A stretch of 64,000 bases of DNA, from NCBI RefSeq assembly GCF_018449435.1, contig NZ_JAHCMU010000004.1:62001-126000 (forward strand), in the 5' to 3' direction. The notes under the pieces were generated by a model. The model worked only from the letters and a program-made list of their open reading frames with translations, did not search any database and was not told the origin of the DNA. A program made the translations under genes and the position numbers. Numbering within the stretch: the stretch's first letter is position 1; every line of letters begins with the position of its first letter. The DNA comes from Flagellimonas sp. 389. Its GTDB lineage: Bacteria > Bacteroidota > Bacteroidia > Flavobacteriales > Flavobacteriaceae. This document shows positions 35,546-45,847 of this stretch, one piece after another.

Positions 35546-35706
35546 GTACATTACGTAAGTCCATCTGAAAAGATGGGGACATGTCCAAGGTGACGGCCTT
35601 GGAAAAACGGTGAAAGAAAAAATCTGGGTCAACCAATTTTCTTGACCCAATTTTTTTGCCAGTAAATTGGCGCACTAGAAAGTAAACAATTAATAATTAA
35701 ATATTT
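35546..35706 (+). ncRNA. structured rplC leader (candidate ribosomal-protein-responsive RNA)
   Basis: The gap holds a succession of hairpins: CCATCT-GAAA-AGATGG (35561-35576, GNRA tetraloop), a short self-complementary GGACATGTCC (35577-35586), TCCAAGG-TGACGG-CCTTGGA (35584-35603), and a terminal stem followed by a U-tract (35625-35657). The third hairpin overlaps the second element, so alternative pairings exist. The layout is that of a transcription attenuator controlling rplC-rplD and the genes below. By analogy with L4-mediated control of the E. coli S10 operon, L4 is the first candidate ligand. Leaders of this kind have been proposed in Bacteroidia from comparative genomics; identity to a known family is not shown here. 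Confidence 0.65.
35625..35657 (+). terminator. intrinsic terminator between rpsJ and rplC
   Basis: Stem TGGGTCAA (35625-35632) pairs perfectly with TTGACCCA (35642-35649) around a 9-base loop and is followed by a run of seven T. It lies 50 bases before the rplC ATG inside the ribosomal cluster, so it must be leaky or regulated. Confidence 0.85.
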
Positions 35707-36324
35707 ATGTCTGGGTTAATAGGAAGAAAAATCGGTATGACCAGCATCTTCGACGAGAATGGAAAGAATATTCCATGTACCGTTCTTGAAGCTGGACCAT
35801 GCGTGGTTACCCAAGTCAGAACCGAAGAGGTCGACGGGTACAGTGCCCTTCAGCTTGGTTTCGATGACAAGGCAGAAAAACGTGCAAACAAGGCCGAATT
35901 AGGCCATGCTAAAAAAGCAGGTGCTTCTCCTAAAAAGAAAGTCGTTGAGTTCCGAGATTTTGAAGGTGAATTTAAACTAGGAGATACTTTAAATGTAGAG
36001 CTTTTCACAGAAGGAGAGTTTGTTGATGTTATTGGTACATCAAAAGGTAAAGGTTTCCAGGGTGTTGTGAAAAGACACGGCTTTGCCGGTGTTGGTCAAG
36101 CAACCCACGGTCAGCACAACAGATTAAGAGCCCCTGGTTCTATTGGTGCTGCTTCGTATCCTGCTAGAGTTTTCAAAGGAATGAAAATGGCCGGTAGAAT
36201 GGGTGGTGAGAGAGTAACAGTTCAAAACTTGAGAGTATTGAAAGTGGTTCCTGAGAAAAACCTTATCGTAGTAAAAGGTGCGGTTCCAGGCCATAAGAAT
36301 GCTTACGTAACAATTGAGAAGTAA
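35707..36324 (+). CDS. rplC: 50S ribosomal protein L3
   Basis: 205 residues. L3 starts 50S assembly and reaches towards the peptidyl-transferase centre. It opens [17 protein letters not shown] and holds the [32 protein letters not shown] extension that threads into 23S rRNA. It is the first gene after the structured leader. Its stop and the rplD start share one base (TAATG), indicating coupled translation. Confidence 0.99.
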   Translation: MSGLIGRKIGMTSIFDENGKNIPCTVLEAGPCVVTQVRTEEVDGYSALQLGFDDKAEKRANKAELGHAKKAGASPKKKVVEFRDFEGEFKLGDTLNVELFTEGEFVDVIGTSKGKGFQGVVKRHGFAGVGQATHGQHNRLRAPGSIGAASYPARVFKGMKMAGRMGGERVTVQNLRVLKVVPEKNLIVVKGAVPGHKNAYVTIEK

Positions 36325-36953
36325 TGAAGGTTGCAGTTTTAGATATTAAAGGAAAAGAAACAGGAAGAAAGGTTGACCTTTCTAAAGATGTTTTCGCTAT
36401 AGAACCTAATGAGCATGCCATCTATTTAGATGTTAAGCAATATTTAGCGCACCAAAGACAAGGTACTCACAAGGCAAAGGAGAGAGCTGAGATTGCAGGT
36501 AGTACAAGGAAAATTAAGAAACAAAAAGGAACTGGTACTGCAAGAGCAGGTAGTATTAAATCTCCTATTTTTAGAGGTGGTGGTAGAATTTTTGGCCCAA
36601 GACCAAAAGATTACACCCAAAAATTGAACAAAAATGTTAAGCGTTTGGCTCGTAAATCAGCCTTAACATTGAAGTCAAAAGACAAAGCTTTGCTTGTTGT
36701 TGAGGATTTCAATTTTGAAGCTCCAAAAACAAAGGATTTTAAAGCATTTTTAGCCTCTCTTGGAATAGAAAATAAAAAGTCTCTCATAGTGTTGGGCGAT
36801 TCAAATAATAATGTATATTTGTCGTCGCGTAATTTGAAACGTTCCAAAGTCATAACTAGCTCAGAATTAAGTACTTACAAGATAGTTAACGCTGGAAATG
36901 TAGTATTGACCGAAAGTGCTTTGGAGGGAATAGAATCGAACCTAAAGAAATAA
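36324..36953 (+). CDS. rplD: 50S ribosomal protein L4
   Basis: 209 residues with the conserved loop [22 protein letters not shown] lining the exit tunnel, and a C-terminal Rossmann-like part. Changes in the tunnel loop confer macrolide resistance in other bacteria; the loop here looks wild-type. L4 is the classic autogenous regulator of the S10 operon in E. coli, which makes it the prime candidate to act on the leader upstream of rplC. Confidence 0.99.
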   Translation: MKVAVLDIKGKETGRKVDLSKDVFAIEPNEHAIYLDVKQYLAHQRQGTHKAKERAEIAGSTRKIKKQKGTGTARAGSIKSPIFRGGGRIFGPRPKDYTQKLNKNVKRLARKSALTLKSKDKALLVVEDFNFEAPKTKDFKAFLASLGIENKKSLIVLGDSNNNVYLSSRNLKRSKVITSSELSTYKIVNAGNVVLTESALEGIESNLKK

Positions 36954-36960
36954 GAAAATC

Positions 36961-37251
36961 ATGAGTGTGTTGATAAAACCAATCATTACGGAAAAAATGA
37001 CCGCTGATAGCGAGCTTTTCAATCGTTATGGTTTCTACGTTGACCCAACGGCCAACAAGCTTCAAATTAAGGAAGCTGTTGAGACTGCTTATGGAGTTTC
37101 TGTGGAAAAGGTGAGAACCATGAATTATGGTCCAAATCGTAAGAGTCGTTATACAAAAACAGGAATCCAACACGGAAAGACAAATTCTTTGAAGAAAGCA
37201 ATTGTTGACGTAGCGGAAGGTGATATTATTGATTTTTACAGTAATCTATAA
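36961..37251 (+). CDS. rplW: 50S ribosomal protein L23
   Basis: 96 residues, beginning VLIKPIITEKMTADSE and containing NKLQIKEAVETAYGVSVEKVRTMNY. L23 surrounds the tunnel exit and docks trigger factor and SRP. It follows rplD by 7 bases and precedes rplB by 9. Confidence 0.98.
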   Translation: MSVLIKPIITEKMTADSELFNRYGFYVDPTANKLQIKEAVETAYGVSVEKVRTMNYGPNRKSRYTKTGIQHGKTNSLKKAIVDVAEGDIIDFYSNL

Positions 37252-37260
37252 AGACGAGAA

Positions 37261-38085
37261 ATGTCAGTTAGAAAATTAAAACCGATAACCCCTGGACAGC
37301 GTTTTAGAGTAGTGAACGGATTTGACGCCATCACTACTGATAAGCCGGAGAAAAGCTTGCTTGCTCCGTTAAAAAAGTCAGGTGGTAGGAACAGTCAAGG
37401 AAAAATGACCATTCGCCATAGAGGTGGTGGGCATAAAAGAAGGTATCGTGTTATCGATTTCAAAAGAGATAAACAAGGAGTAGATGCTACTATTGTATCA
37501 ATCCAGTACGATCCCAACAGAACTGCATTTATCGCTTTGGTTGAATACAAAGATGGTGAAAAGAGATATGTGGTTGCCCAGAACGGAATGCAAGTAGGTC
37601 AGAGGATATCTTCTGGTTCCAAAGCGGCTCCGGAAATTGGAAATGCACTTCCTTTAAGTGAGATTCCATTGGGTACTATTATTTCATGTATCGAATTAAG
37701 ACCTGGTCAAGGAGCTGTAATGGCGAGAAGTGCAGGTACGTTTGCGCAGTTAATGGCGAAGGACGGAAAGTTTGTTACCATTAAATTGCCTTCTGGAGAA
37801 ACTCGTATGATTTTAGCCAATTGTTTGGCTACTATTGGAGCTGTTTCCAATTCTGATCACCAATTGTTGGTATCTGGTAAAGCAGGTAGAAGCAGATGGT
37901 TGGGTAGAAGACCAAGAACTAGACCAGTTGCTATGAACCCTGTTGATCACCCAATGGGTGGTGGTGAAGGAAGGGCTTCCGGAGGTCATCCAAGATCTAA
38001 GAACGGTATTCCTGCTAAAGGATTTAGAACACGTTCCAAGACTAAAGACACCAATAGATATATCATAGAACGTAGAAAGAAATAA
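37261..38085 (+). CDS. rplB: 50S ribosomal protein L2
   Basis: 274 residues. L2 bridges the subunits and supports peptidyl transfer. The OB-fold and SH3-like domains are followed by the conserved [21 protein letters not shown] loop, whose first His corresponds to E. coli His229. Length and ends are canonical. Confidence 0.99.
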   Translation: MSVRKLKPITPGQRFRVVNGFDAITTDKPEKSLLAPLKKSGGRNSQGKMTIRHRGGGHKRRYRVIDFKRDKQGVDATIVSIQYDPNRTAFIALVEYKDGEKRYVVAQNGMQVGQRISSGSKAAPEIGNALPLSEIPLGTIISCIELRPGQGAVMARSAGTFAQLMAKDGKFVTIKLPSGETRMILANCLATIGAVSNSDHQLLVSGKAGRSRWLGRRPRTRPVAMNPVDHPMGGGEGRASGGHPRSKNGIPAKGFRTRSKTKDTNRYIIERRKK

Positions 38086-38097
38086 AAGAAAAAGTAA

Positions 38098-38376
38098 ATG
38101 GCACGTTCATTAAAAAAAGGACCTTACGTTCATCATAGTCTGGAAAAGAAAGTCCAGAACAACATAGATTCAGGTAAGAAATCAGTTATCAAAACATGGT
38201 CTAGGGCCTCAATGATAACACCAGATTTCGTAGGGCAAACCATAGCGGTGCACAACGGGAGACAATTTGTTCCTGTATATGTAACAGAAAACATGGTAGG
38301 TCACAAACTTGGAGAATTTTCACCTACACGATCTTTTAGAGGTCACGCAGGAGCTAAAAACAAAGGTAAAAAGTAA
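38098..38376 (+). CDS. rpsS: 30S ribosomal protein S19
   Basis: 92 residues beginning [19 protein letters not shown], with the conserved [31 protein letters not shown] core (here [11 protein letters not shown]). S19 forms a complex with S13 in the 30S head. It lies 12 bases after rplB and 7 before rplV. Confidence 0.99.
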   Translation: MARSLKKGPYVHHSLEKKVQNNIDSGKKSVIKTWSRASMITPDFVGQTIAVHNGRQFVPVYVTENMVGHKLGEFSPTRSFRGHAGAKNKGKK

Positions 38377-38383
38377 GTAAGCT

Positions 38384-38791
38384 ATGGGAGTTCGTAAAAG
38401 ACAAATGGCCGAAAGGTTGAAAGAAGAGAAAAAACAGCTTGCTATTGCAAAGTTGAACAACTGCCCAACGTCACCAAGAAAAATGCGTTTGGTCGCTGAC
38501 TTGGTAAGGGGAAAGCAGGTAGAAATGGCACTTGCAATTTTAAGGTTCAACCCTAAGGAAGCCTCAAGAAAGTTAGAGAAATTATTACTTTCTGCAATTG
38601 CTAACTGGGAAGCTAAAAATGAAGAAGCTAGCATTGAAGATGCTGACCTTATCATTAAAGAAATCCGAGTGGACGGAGGAACCATGTTGAAAAGACTACG
38701 TCCTGCACCACAAGGAAGAGCACATAGAATTAGAAAACGTTCCAACCATGTTACCATGATCTTGGAAGCTAATAACAACGTTCAAAGCTAG
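38384..38791 (+). CDS. rplV: 50S ribosomal protein L22
   Basis: 135 residues. The family core starts at [23 protein letters not shown], and the tunnel-lining beta-hairpin is [19 protein letters not shown]. An N-terminal extension of about 20 charged residues ([15 protein letters not shown]) precedes the core, as is common in Flavobacteriia. Confidence 0.98.
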   Translation: MGVRKRQMAERLKEEKKQLAIAKLNNCPTSPRKMRLVADLVRGKQVEMALAILRFNPKEASRKLEKLLLSAIANWEAKNEEASIEDADLIIKEIRVDGGTMLKRLRPAPQGRAHRIRKRSNHVTMILEANNNVQS

Positions 38792-38799
38792 AGTATAAT

Positions 38800-39516
38800 A
38801 TGGGACAAAAGACCAATCCGATAGGAAATCGCTTAGGAATCATCAGAGGATGGGAATCTAACTGGTACGGCGGTAACGATTACGGCGATAAGCTGGCTGA
38901 GGATGATAAAATAAGAAAATATATCCATGCACGTTTGGCAAAAGCCAGTGTGTCTAGGGTAATTATTGAGAGAACCTTAAAATTGATCACCATTACCATT
39001 ACTACGGCTAGACCTGGTATTATTATTGGTAAAGGGGGACAAGAGGTTGATAAACTTAAGGAAGAGCTTAAGAAAATCACCAATAAAGAGGTTCAAATCA
39101 ATATTCATGAAATAAAGAGACCTGAGCTTGATGCCAATTTGGTTGCTGCAAGCGTTGCAAGACAAATTGAAAGCAGAATTTCATACAGAAGAGCTATTAA
39201 GATGGCCATTGCAGCTGCAATACGTATGAATGCTGAGGGAATAAAAATTCAGATTTCTGGACGTTTGAACGGTGCTGAAATGGCACGTTCCGAGTCTTAC
39301 AAAGAAGGAAGGATTCCATTATCAACGTTCCGAGCGGATGTAGATTATGCTTTGCATGAAGCGCATACTACATATGGAAGGCTGGGAATCAAGGTTTGGA
39401 TCATGAAGGGCGAGGTTTATGGTAAGAGAGAGCTTTCCCCATTAGTAGGATTGTCCAAAGGTCAAGGAAAAGGCGACAAACGAGATGGTAAGAAGCCACA
39501 ACGTCGTAGAAAGTAA
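38800..39516 (+). CDS. rpsC: 30S ribosomal protein S3
   Basis: 238 residues with [24 protein letters not shown] at the start, the KH domain motif [20 protein letters not shown], and the [33 protein letters not shown]-terminal domain. S3 forms the mRNA entry channel with S4 and S5. The Lys/Arg/Gly-rich tail after residue 215 is the usual variable end. Confidence 0.99.
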   Translation: MGQKTNPIGNRLGIIRGWESNWYGGNDYGDKLAEDDKIRKYIHARLAKASVSRVIIERTLKLITITITTARPGIIIGKGGQEVDKLKEELKKITNKEVQINIHEIKRPELDANLVAASVARQIESRISYRRAIKMAIAAAIRMNAEGIKIQISGRLNGAEMARSESYKEGRIPLSTFRADVDYALHEAHTTYGRLGIKVWIMKGEVYGKRELSPLVGLSKGQGKGDKRDGKKPQRRRK

Positions 39517-39536
39517 TAAGATAAAGTAAAGGTAAA

Positions 39537-39956
39537 ATGTTACAGCCAAAAAGAACAAAATTTCGTAAAGCCCAGAAGGGGCGTATGAAAGGGAATTCCC
39601 AAAGAGGACACCAACTTTCCAATGGAATGTTCGGCATCAAGTCCTTGGATTCACATTTCATTACTTCCCGTCAGATAGAGGCTGCACGTATTGCTGCGAC
39701 AAGGTATATGAAAAGGCAAGGTCAGTTGTGGATCAAGATATTCCCGGACAAGCCTATCACTAAAAAACCTTTGGAAGTACGTATGGGTAAAGGTAAAGGT
39801 GCTCCTGAATATTGGGTAGCTGTAGTTAAGCCAGGGAGAATCATGTTTGAGGTAGCAGGTGTCCCTATGGACATTGCAAAGGAAGCCTTAAGGCTTGCTG
39901 CGCAGAAGTTACCAGTGAAAACTAAGTTTATTGTAGCTAGGGATTATTCCGCTTAA
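39537..39956 (+). CDS. rplP: 50S ribosomal protein L16
   Basis: 139 residues beginning [19 protein letters not shown] and containing [27 protein letters not shown]16 organises the A-site tRNA path near the peptidyl-transferase centre. It precedes rpmC by 18 bases. Confidence 0.99.
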   Translation: MLQPKRTKFRKAQKGRMKGNSQRGHQLSNGMFGIKSLDSHFITSRQIEAARIAATRYMKRQGQLWIKIFPDKPITKKPLEVRMGKGKGAPEYWVAVVKPGRIMFEVAGVPMDIAKEALRLAAQKLPVKTKFIVARDYSA

Positions 39957-39974
39957 TTTTTAATTGAAAAGAAG

Positions 39975-40166
39975 ATGAAACAAGCAGAAATAAAAGAACT
40001 TTCAATTGAAGAGCTAAAGGAAAGGTTAACTGAGTTTAAAAAGCAGCATGCAGATTTAAAAATTGCACACTCGGTTACGCCATTGGAAAATCCTTTACAG
40101 ATAAGAAAGACAAGAAAGACGGTGGCAAGACTTGCAACAGAATTAACAAAAAGGGAATTACAATAA
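39975..40166 (+). CDS. rpmC: 50S ribosomal protein L29
   Basis: 63-residue two-helix protein, [18 protein letters not shown], then [19 protein letters not shown]29 lies at the tunnel exit next to L23. Length and order (rplP-rpmC-rpsQ) are standard. Confidence 0.97.
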   Translation: MKQAEIKELSIEELKERLTEFKKQHADLKIAHSVTPLENPLQIRKTRKTVARLATELTKRELQ

Positions 40167-40179
40167 TTGGTTCTGCCTT

Positions 40180-40440
40180 ATGGAAGAAAAAAGAAATTTA
40201 AGAAAAGAAAGAATTGGCGTTGTTACCAGCAACAAAATGGAGAAATCTATAGTGGTTTCTGAGGTAAAGCGTGTAAAACACCCAATGTACGGGAAGTTCG
40301 TTCTTAAGACCAAGAAATATGTTGCCCATGATGAAAAGAATGATTGCAACGAAGGTGATACCGTTAAAATAATGGAAACCAGGCCATTGAGTAAGACTAA
40401 ATGTTGGAGACTGGTTGAAATCCTTGAAAGAGCTAAATAA
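40180..40440 (+). CDS. rpsQ: 30S ribosomal protein S17
   Basis: 86 residues of OB fold, with [22 protein letters not shown] and [20 protein letters not shown]17 binds 16S rRNA early in assembly. It starts 13 bases after rpmC and ends 2 bases before rplN. Confidence 0.98.
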   Translation: MEEKRNLRKERIGVVTSNKMEKSIVVSEVKRVKHPMYGKFVLKTKKYVAHDEKNDCNEGDTVKIMETRPLSKTKCWRLVEILERAK

Positions 40441-40442
40441 TT

Positions 40443-40811
40443 ATGTTACAGCAAGAATCTAGATTAAAGGTAGCGGACAATACAGGGGCAAAGGAAGTTT
40501 TGACTATCCGTGTTCTTGGGGGAACAAAAAGAAGATATGCTTCGTTGGGTGATAAAATTGTTGTCACCGTTAAGGAGGCTTCACCAAATGGAACGGTCAA
40601 AAAAGGTTCTGTTTCAACAGCTGTTGTAGTACGCACGAAAAAAGAAGTAAGGAGACCTGATGGTTCCTATATTCGTTTTGACGATAATGCATGTGTGTTA
40701 TTGAATCCTACAGGTGAAATGAGGGGAACTAGGGTTTTTGGGCCTGTGGCAAGAGAACTTAGGGATAAGCAGTTTATGAAGATAGTTTCATTAGCTCCAG
40801 AGGTACTTTAA
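40443..40811 (+). CDS. rplN: 50S ribosomal protein L14
   Basis: 122 residues beginning [27 protein letters not shown] and ending [12 protein letters not shown], the canonical form. L14 contributes to intersubunit bridge B8 and the binding site of the silencing factor RsfS. Confidence 0.99.
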   Translation: MLQQESRLKVADNTGAKEVLTIRVLGGTKRRYASLGDKIVVTVKEASPNGTVKKGSVSTAVVVRTKKEVRRPDGSYIRFDDNACVLLNPTGEMRGTRVFGPVARELRDKQFMKIVSLAPEVL

Positions 40812-40824
40812 AAGAAATATCAAG

Positions 40825-41136
40825 ATGAAGTTGAAAATTAAAACAGGAGATACCGTAAAGATAACTGCAGGTGACCATAAAGGAACCGAAGGTAAAGTAC
40901 TTAAGGTTGACCGTGAAAAAAACAAAGCTATCGTAGAAGGAGTCAATATGGTTTCCAAACACGAAAAGCCAAGTGCAAATAATCCTCAGGGAGGAATTGT
41001 AAAAAAGGAAGCTTTTATTCATATTTCCAATCTTTCTTTGATCGATTCTAAATCAGGAGAGACTACAAGAGTAGGTTTTGAAGTGAGAGATGGAAAAAAA
41101 GTTAGGTTTTCTAAAAAATCCAATGAAGTAATTTAG
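40825..41136 (+). CDS. rplX: 50S ribosomal protein L24
   Basis: 103 residues with the KOW motif [21 protein letters not shown] and the [23 protein letters not shown] segment. L24 is an assembly initiator protein of the 50S subunit. It ends 2 bases before rplE. Confidence 0.98.
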   Translation: MKLKIKTGDTVKITAGDHKGTEGKVLKVDREKNKAIVEGVNMVSKHEKPSANNPQGGIVKKEAFIHISNLSLIDSKSGETTRVGFEVRDGKKVRFSKKSNEVI

Positions 41137-41138
41137 TT

Positions 41139-41690
41139 ATGAGTTACATTCCAAGATTAAAATCAGAATATAAGGAGCGTGTTATTAAAGCGCTATCGGA
41201 AGAATTCGGTTACAAAAATGTAATGCAGGTTCCTAAATTGGAAAAAATTGTAGTTAGCCGTGGAGTCGGTGCCGCAGTTTCTGACAAAAAGCTTATCGAC
41301 CATGCGGTCGATGAGTTGACTAATATAACCGGACAGAAAGCAGTTGCTACCATTTCTAAAAAGGATGTTGCTACCTTCAAATTAAGAAAGGGTATGCCTA
41401 TTGGTGCCAAAGTCACGCTAAGAGGAGAACGCATGTATGAGTTTCTTGATAGATTGATTACTTCTGCACTTCCAAGGGTACGTGATTTTCAAGGTATAAG
41501 AGCTACTGGTTTTGATGGTAGAGGTAATTACAATCTTGGAGTTACCGAACAGATTATCTTCCCAGAGATAAATATTGACAAAATCAACAGGATTAACGGA
41601 ATGGATATCACATTTGTTACTTCTGCTGACACAGATAAAGAAGCAAAATCATTATTAACCCAATTGGGACTACCCTTTAAAAAGAACTAA
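41139..41690 (+). CDS. rplE: 50S ribosomal protein L5
   Basis: 183 residues with [17 protein letters not shown] near the start, [15 protein letters not shown], and the C-terminal [28 protein letters not shown]5 binds 5S rRNA with L18 and L25 and contacts P-site tRNA. It ends one base before rpsN. Confidence 0.99.
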   Translation: MSYIPRLKSEYKERVIKALSEEFGYKNVMQVPKLEKIVVSRGVGAAVSDKKLIDHAVDELTNITGQKAVATISKKDVATFKLRKGMPIGAKVTLRGERMYEFLDRLITSALPRVRDFQGIRATGFDGRGNYNLGVTEQIIFPEINIDKINRINGMDITFVTSADTDKEAKSLLTQLGLPFKKN

Positions 41691-41691
41691 T

Positions 41692-41961
41692 ATGGCTAAA
41701 GAATCAATGAAGGCCCGTGAGGTGAAAAGGGCTAAAACGGTTGCTAAGTATGCTGAAAAGAGGAAAGCTTTAAAAGAAGCTGGCGATTATGAAGCTTTGC
41801 AAAAACTTCCTAAAAATGCATCTCCGGTACGTATGCGCAATCGTTGCAAACTGACCGGTAGACCAAGAGGATATATGAGAACATTTGGTATATCCAGGGT
41901 TACTTTTAGGGAAATGGCCAACCAAGGCTTGATTCCAGGTGTTAAAAAAGCGAGTTGGTAA
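41692..41961 (+). CDS. rpsN: 30S ribosomal protein S14, zinc-free form
   Basis: 89 residues, the long S14 form. [20 protein letters not shown] is followed by the [30 protein letters not shown] core. Only one cysteine is present and the paired CxxC zinc ligands of the short form are absent, so this S14 does not need zinc. Confidence 0.98.
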   Translation: MAKESMKAREVKRAKTVAKYAEKRKALKEAGDYEALQKLPKNASPVRMRNRCKLTGRPRGYMRTFGISRVTFREMANQGLIPGVKKASW

Positions 41962-41978
41962 ACAGATAAAGAAAAGAA

Positions 41979-42377
41979 ATGCTTACAGATCCAATTTCAG
42001 ATTATTTGACCAGAATTAGAAACGCTAGTAGCGCCGGTCATAGGGTGGTAGATATTCCTGCTTCCAATCTTAAAAGACAGATTACCAAAATATTGTTCGA
42101 TCAAGGATATATTTTGAGCTACAAGTTCGAGGATAACAAAGTCCAAGGAAACATTAAGATTGCCTTGAAATACGACAAGTTTACCAAGGAACCTGTAATA
42201 AAGAAATTACAAAGGGTAAGTAAACCTGGACTGCGTAAGTATGCAGGTTCAGATGAATTGCCACGAGTGCTTAACGGATTGGGTGTTGCTATTGTTTCAA
42301 CATCACATGGTGTTATGACAAGCAAACAAGCAAAGCAAGATAACGTAGGTGGCGAAGTATTGTGCTACGTTTATTAA
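41979..42377 (+). CDS. rpsH: 30S ribosomal protein S8
   Basis: 132 residues, beginning MLTDPISDYLTRIRNASSAGH and ending with GVMTSKQAKQDNVGGEVLCYVY. S8 binds helix 21 of 16S rRNA and in E. coli represses the spc operon by binding near rplE; I saw no clear copy of that site here. Confidence 0.99.
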   Translation: MLTDPISDYLTRIRNASSAGHRVVDIPASNLKRQITKILFDQGYILSYKFEDNKVQGNIKIALKYDKFTKEPVIKKLQRVSKPGLRKYAGSDELPRVLNGLGVAIVSTSHGVMTSKQAKQDNVGGEVLCYVY

Positions 42378-42396
42378 TTGAGTAAAGAGAAAAGAA

Positions 42397-42939
42397 ATGT
42401 CTAGAATAGGTAACAATCCAGTTGCAATACCAGAAGGTGTCACTGTAGATGTGAACGAAAATGTGGTTACCGTAAAAGGTAAACTGGGAGAGCTTTCCCA
42501 AGAATTCTCAGGAGTTGCTATAAAAGTTGAGGAAGGAAACGTTCATATAGCTCGCCCTTCGGATTCAAAGGAACACAAAGCAATGCATGGGCTATATCGT
42601 TCTTTAGTAAACAATATGGTAGATGGTGTGTCTAAAGGATGGACGAAAGAATTGGAATTGGTTGGGGTCGGATACAGAGCCAGTAACCAAGGACAAAAAT
42701 TGGATTTGGCTTTAGGTTTTTCACACAATATTGTTTTGAATGTTGCACCTGAGGTGAAAATTGAGACAATTTCTGAAAAAGGGAAGAACCCTATTGTAAA
42801 ATTGACTTCACATGACAAGCAGTTGGTTGGTCAAGTTGCCGCCAAAATCAGAGCTTTCCGTAAGCCTGAACCTTACAAAGGAAAAGGAATCAAGTTTGTT
42901 GGTGAGCAATTAAGAAGAAAAGCAGGTAAATCAGCATAA
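42397..42939 (+). CDS. rplF: 50S ribosomal protein L6
   Basis: 180 residues made of the two related L6 domains, [36 protein letters not shown], and ending [26 protein letters not shown]6 lies near the sarcin-ricin loop where elongation factors bind. Confidence 0.99.
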   Translation: MSRIGNNPVAIPEGVTVDVNENVVTVKGKLGELSQEFSGVAIKVEEGNVHIARPSDSKEHKAMHGLYRSLVNNMVDGVSKGWTKELELVGVGYRASNQGQKLDLALGFSHNIVLNVAPEVKIETISEKGKNPIVKLTSHDKQLVGQVAAKIRAFRKPEPYKGKGIKFVGEQLRRKAGKSA

Positions 42940-42950
42940 TTAACAGTACG

Positions 42951-43304
42951 ATGGGATTATCTAAAACGGAAAGAAAATTACGAATCAGAAGAAGAATACG
43001 AAAAGTTTCTGCTGGTACTGAAGCAAGACCAAGACTGTCTGTTTTCAGAAGTAATAAAGAGATATATGCTCAATTGATCAATGACGAGAATGGGGTTACA
43101 TTAGCCGCAGCATCATCACGTGACAAAGGGGTCGAAACAAAAGGAACAAAGACTGAGGTTGCTGCCCAAGTGGGTAAAGCAATAGCTGAAAAAGCACAAA
43201 AGCTAGGTATTGAAGTTGTAGCTTTTGATAGAGGTGGAAACCTTTACCACGGTAGAGTAAAATCATTGGCTGAAGGAGCAAGGGAAGCCGGACTTAAATT
43301 CTAA
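42951..43304 (+). CDS. rplR: 50S ribosomal protein L18
   Basis: 117 residues with [31 protein letters not shown] and the C-terminal [27 protein letters not shown]18 carries 5S rRNA into the 50S subunit together with L5. Confidence 0.99.
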   Translation: MGLSKTERKLRIRRRIRKVSAGTEARPRLSVFRSNKEIYAQLINDENGVTLAAASSRDKGVETKGTKTEVAAQVGKAIAEKAQKLGIEVVAFDRGGNLYHGRVKSLAEGAREAGLKF

Positions 43305-43310
43305 TATACT

Positions 43311-43835
43311 ATGTACCAGAAATACAAAAACGTAGAAACAGTTAAGCCAGGTGGACTGGAGTTGAAAGATCGTTTGGTAGGAGTCCAAAGGGTTACTAAA
43401 GTTACAAAAGGTGGTAGAGCATTCGGGTTTTCAGCAATTGTAGTTGTTGGTGATGAGAATGGAGTAGTAGGTCATGGTTTAGGAAAATCAAAAGAAGTTG
43501 CAACCGCAATTGCCAAGGCTATTGAGGATGCAAAAAAGAATTTGATTAGAATTCCGCTTAATAAAGCAACGCTTCCCCACGAACAAAAAGGTAAGTACGG
43601 TGGTGCCCGCGTTTATATTCAGCCGGCATCAACTGGTACAGGGGTTATCGCAGGTGGAGCGGTTAGAGCCGTATTGGAAGCAGTTGGTGTACATGATGTT
43701 TTATCAAAATCCCAAGGTTCTTCTAATCCACATAACGTTGTTAAAGCAACTTTCGATGCCCTTTTACAATTAAGAGGTGCTCAAACCGTAGCAAATCAAA
43801 GAGGTATTTCTTTGGAAAAAGTCTTTAAGGGATAA
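43311..43835 (+). CDS. rpsE: 30S ribosomal protein S5
   Basis: 174 residues. The double-stranded RNA-binding-like N-domain contains [23 protein letters not shown] and the C-domain contains [28 protein letters not shown]5 helps decoding fidelity at the mRNA entry site. It precedes rpmD by 13 bases. Confidence 0.99.
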   Translation: MYQKYKNVETVKPGGLELKDRLVGVQRVTKVTKGGRAFGFSAIVVVGDENGVVGHGLGKSKEVATAIAKAIEDAKKNLIRIPLNKATLPHEQKGKYGGARVYIQPASTGTGVIAGGAVRAVLEAVGVHDVLSKSQGSSNPHNVVKATFDALLQLRGAQTVANQRGISLEKVFKG

Positions 43836-43848
43836 ATAAGAGGATATT

Positions 43849-44028
43849 ATGTCGAAAATTAAAGTTAAACAAGTAAAGAGCGCTATCAAAAGAACCCAAA
43901 ATCAGAAAAGAACTTTGGAAGCTTTGGGTCTGCGTAAAATTGGGCATGTTGTTGAGCATGATGCAACGCCTAATATCCTTGGAATGATAAATAAGGTAAA
44001 ACACTTGGTTTCCACTGAGGAAGCTTAA
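43849..44028 (+). CDS. rpmD: 50S ribosomal protein L30
   Basis: 59 residues, short enough to be missed by length filters. The translation starts MSKIKVKQVKSAIKRTQNQK and continues TLEALGLRKIGHVVEHDATPNILGMINKVKHLV, the canonical L30 fold. It sits in the standard position between rpsE and rplO, with 13-base gaps on both sides. Confidence 0.97.
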   Translation: MSKIKVKQVKSAIKRTQNQKRTLEALGLRKIGHVVEHDATPNILGMINKVKHLVSTEEA

Positions 44029-44041
44029 AATATAACGGTAA

Positions 44042-44494
44042 ATGGATTTACATAATCTTAAACCAGCAGAAGGCGCTGTAAACAGAGACGGAAAACGATT
44101 GGGTAGAGGAGAAGGTTCTGGAAAAGGGGGCACTTCTGCAAGAGGACATAAAGGTGCCAAGTCTAGATCTGGATACTCAAAAAAGATTGGTTTCGAAGGG
44201 GGGCAAATGCCTTTACAACGAAGAGTTCCCAAATTTGGTTTTAAAAATATCAATAGGAAAGAATATCAGGGTATCAATCTTAATAAACTGCAGGAGTTGG
44301 TGGACAACGGTGTAGTAAAAAAAGAAATTACCTTGGAAACACTTGTTGAAAATAGATTGGCAGGTAAGAATGATTTAGTGAAAATTTTGGGTAATGGTGA
44401 GTTAAAAGCATCCCTAAAAGTTTCAGCACATAAATTTACAGCTTCTGCTAAAGCAGCTATTGAAGCCGCAGGAGGAGAAGCAATAAGTTTATAA
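44042..44494 (+). CDS. rplO: 50S ribosomal protein L15
   Basis: 150 residues. The basic N-terminus MDLHNLKPAEGAVNRDGKRLGRGEGSGKG threads into 23S rRNA, followed by GFEGGQMPLQRRVPKFGF and a globular C-domain ending SAKAAIEAAGGEAISL. It precedes secY by 9 bases. Confidence 0.98.
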   Translation: MDLHNLKPAEGAVNRDGKRLGRGEGSGKGGTSARGHKGAKSRSGYSKKIGFEGGQMPLQRRVPKFGFKNINRKEYQGINLNKLQELVDNGVVKKEITLETLVENRLAGKNDLVKILGNGELKASLKVSAHKFTASAKAAIEAAGGEAISL

Positions 44495-44503
44495 GAATAT
44501 AGC

Positions 44504-45847
44504 ATGAAGAAAGTAGTCGAGACCATATCAAACATTTGGAAGATAGAAGAGCTAAGGCAGCGTATCCTTATAACATTAGGCTTGTTATTGGTATATCGCT
44601 TTGGTGCACAAGTTGTACTTCCAGGTATTGATACTTCCCAATTGGCGCAATTGACCTCAAATACAGAGCAAGGTATTTTAGGTATTCTTAATGCGTTTAC
44701 AGGAGGTGCTTTTGCTAATGCTTCTGTATTTGCTTTAGGTATTATGCCTTACATTTCAGCTTCGATTGTAGTACAGTTAATGGGTATTGCTATTCCTTAT
44801 CTTCAAAAACTACAGAAAGAGGGAGAAAGTGGTAGAAAGACTATTAATCAAATTACGCGTTGGTTGACAATAGCCATATGTATTGTTCAGGCTCCGGCAT
44901 ATTTGTTTGGTTTAGGAGCACTGGGTGTTCCCGACAGTGCTTTCGTTTTAGGTAAAGGACTTGACTTTATTGTACCGGCAGTAATTATTTTGGTGACAGG
45001 ATGTGTTTTTGCCATGTGGTTAGGTGAAAAGATTACGGATAAAGGTATCGGAAACGGTATCTCTTTATTGATCATGATAGGTATCATTGCTACCATGCCG
45101 CAATCATTTGTTCAGGAATTTATTTCAAGAACTACCAATAATACAGGAGGTATCATGTTTATACTTATCGAAGTAATCATTTGGTTCTTGGTTATTTTAG
45201 CTAGTGTACTTTTGGTAATGGCAGTAAGACAGATTCCAGTTCAATATGCGAGAAGAACAGCTTCTGGTGGCTATGAGAAAAATATCATGGGGTCTAGACA
45301 ATATATCCCTTTAAAATTGAATGCATCGGGTGTAATGCCTATTATTTTTGCACAAGCTATAATGTTTGCACCAAGTTTACTTGGAAAGACATTTAATAAT
45401 ACTGCCGTTGGCCAATGGATGGAAGTACAATTTGCTGATATTTTTGGGTTAGCGTACAACATTCTCTTCGCTGTGTTGATTATCATTTTTACATATTTCT
45501 ACACGGCGATTACAGTTCCTACGAATAAAATGGCAGACGATTTAAAGCGAAGTGGTGGTTTTATTCCGGGAATACGACCTGGAAAAGAAACAGGGGATTA
45601 TTTGGATAAAATCATGTCTTTGATAACTCTACCTGGTTCTGTTTTTCTTGCACTGTTGGCAGTTTTACCTGCGGTAGTTGTAAAATTAATGGATGTGCAA
45701 GCAGGTTGGGCGCTTTTTTACGGAGGTACATCACTGTTGATTATGGTCGGTGTTGCAATCGATACGGTACAACAAGTAAATTCTTATTTGTTGAATAGAC
45801 ATTATGACGGTTTAATGAAAACCGGAAAAAACAGAAAAGTAGCGTAG
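44504..45847 (+). CDS. secY: protein translocase subunit SecY
   Basis: 447 residues with ten membrane helices. It includes the plug-proximal GIMPYISASIVVQLM, the cytoplasmic loop region around RRTASGGYEKNIMGSRQYIPLKLNASGVMPIIFAQ, and the C-terminal DTVQQVNSYLLNRHYDGLMK. SecY is the channel of the Sec translocon with SecE and SecG. In this cluster it is followed by infA rather than by adk or map. Confidence 0.98.
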   Translation: MKKVVETISNIWKIEELRQRILITLGLLLVYRFGAQVVLPGIDTSQLAQLTSNTEQGILGILNAFTGGAFANASVFALGIMPYISASIVVQLMGIAIPYLQKLQKEGESGRKTINQITRWLTIAICIVQAPAYLFGLGALGVPDSAFVLGKGLDFIVPAVIILVTGCVFAMWLGEKITDKGIGNGISLLIMIGIIATMPQSFVQEFISRTTNNTGGIMFILIEVIIWFLVILASVLLVMAVRQIPVQYARRTASGGYEKNIMGSRQYIPLKLNASGVMPIIFAQAIMFAPSLLGKTFNNTAVGQWMEVQFADIFGLAYNILFAVLIIIFTYFYTAITVPTNKMADDLKRSGGFIPGIRPGKETGDYLDKIMSLITLPGSVFLALLAVLPAVVVKLMDVQAGWALFYGGTSLLIMVGVAIDTVQQVNSYLLNRHYDGLMKTGKNRKVA

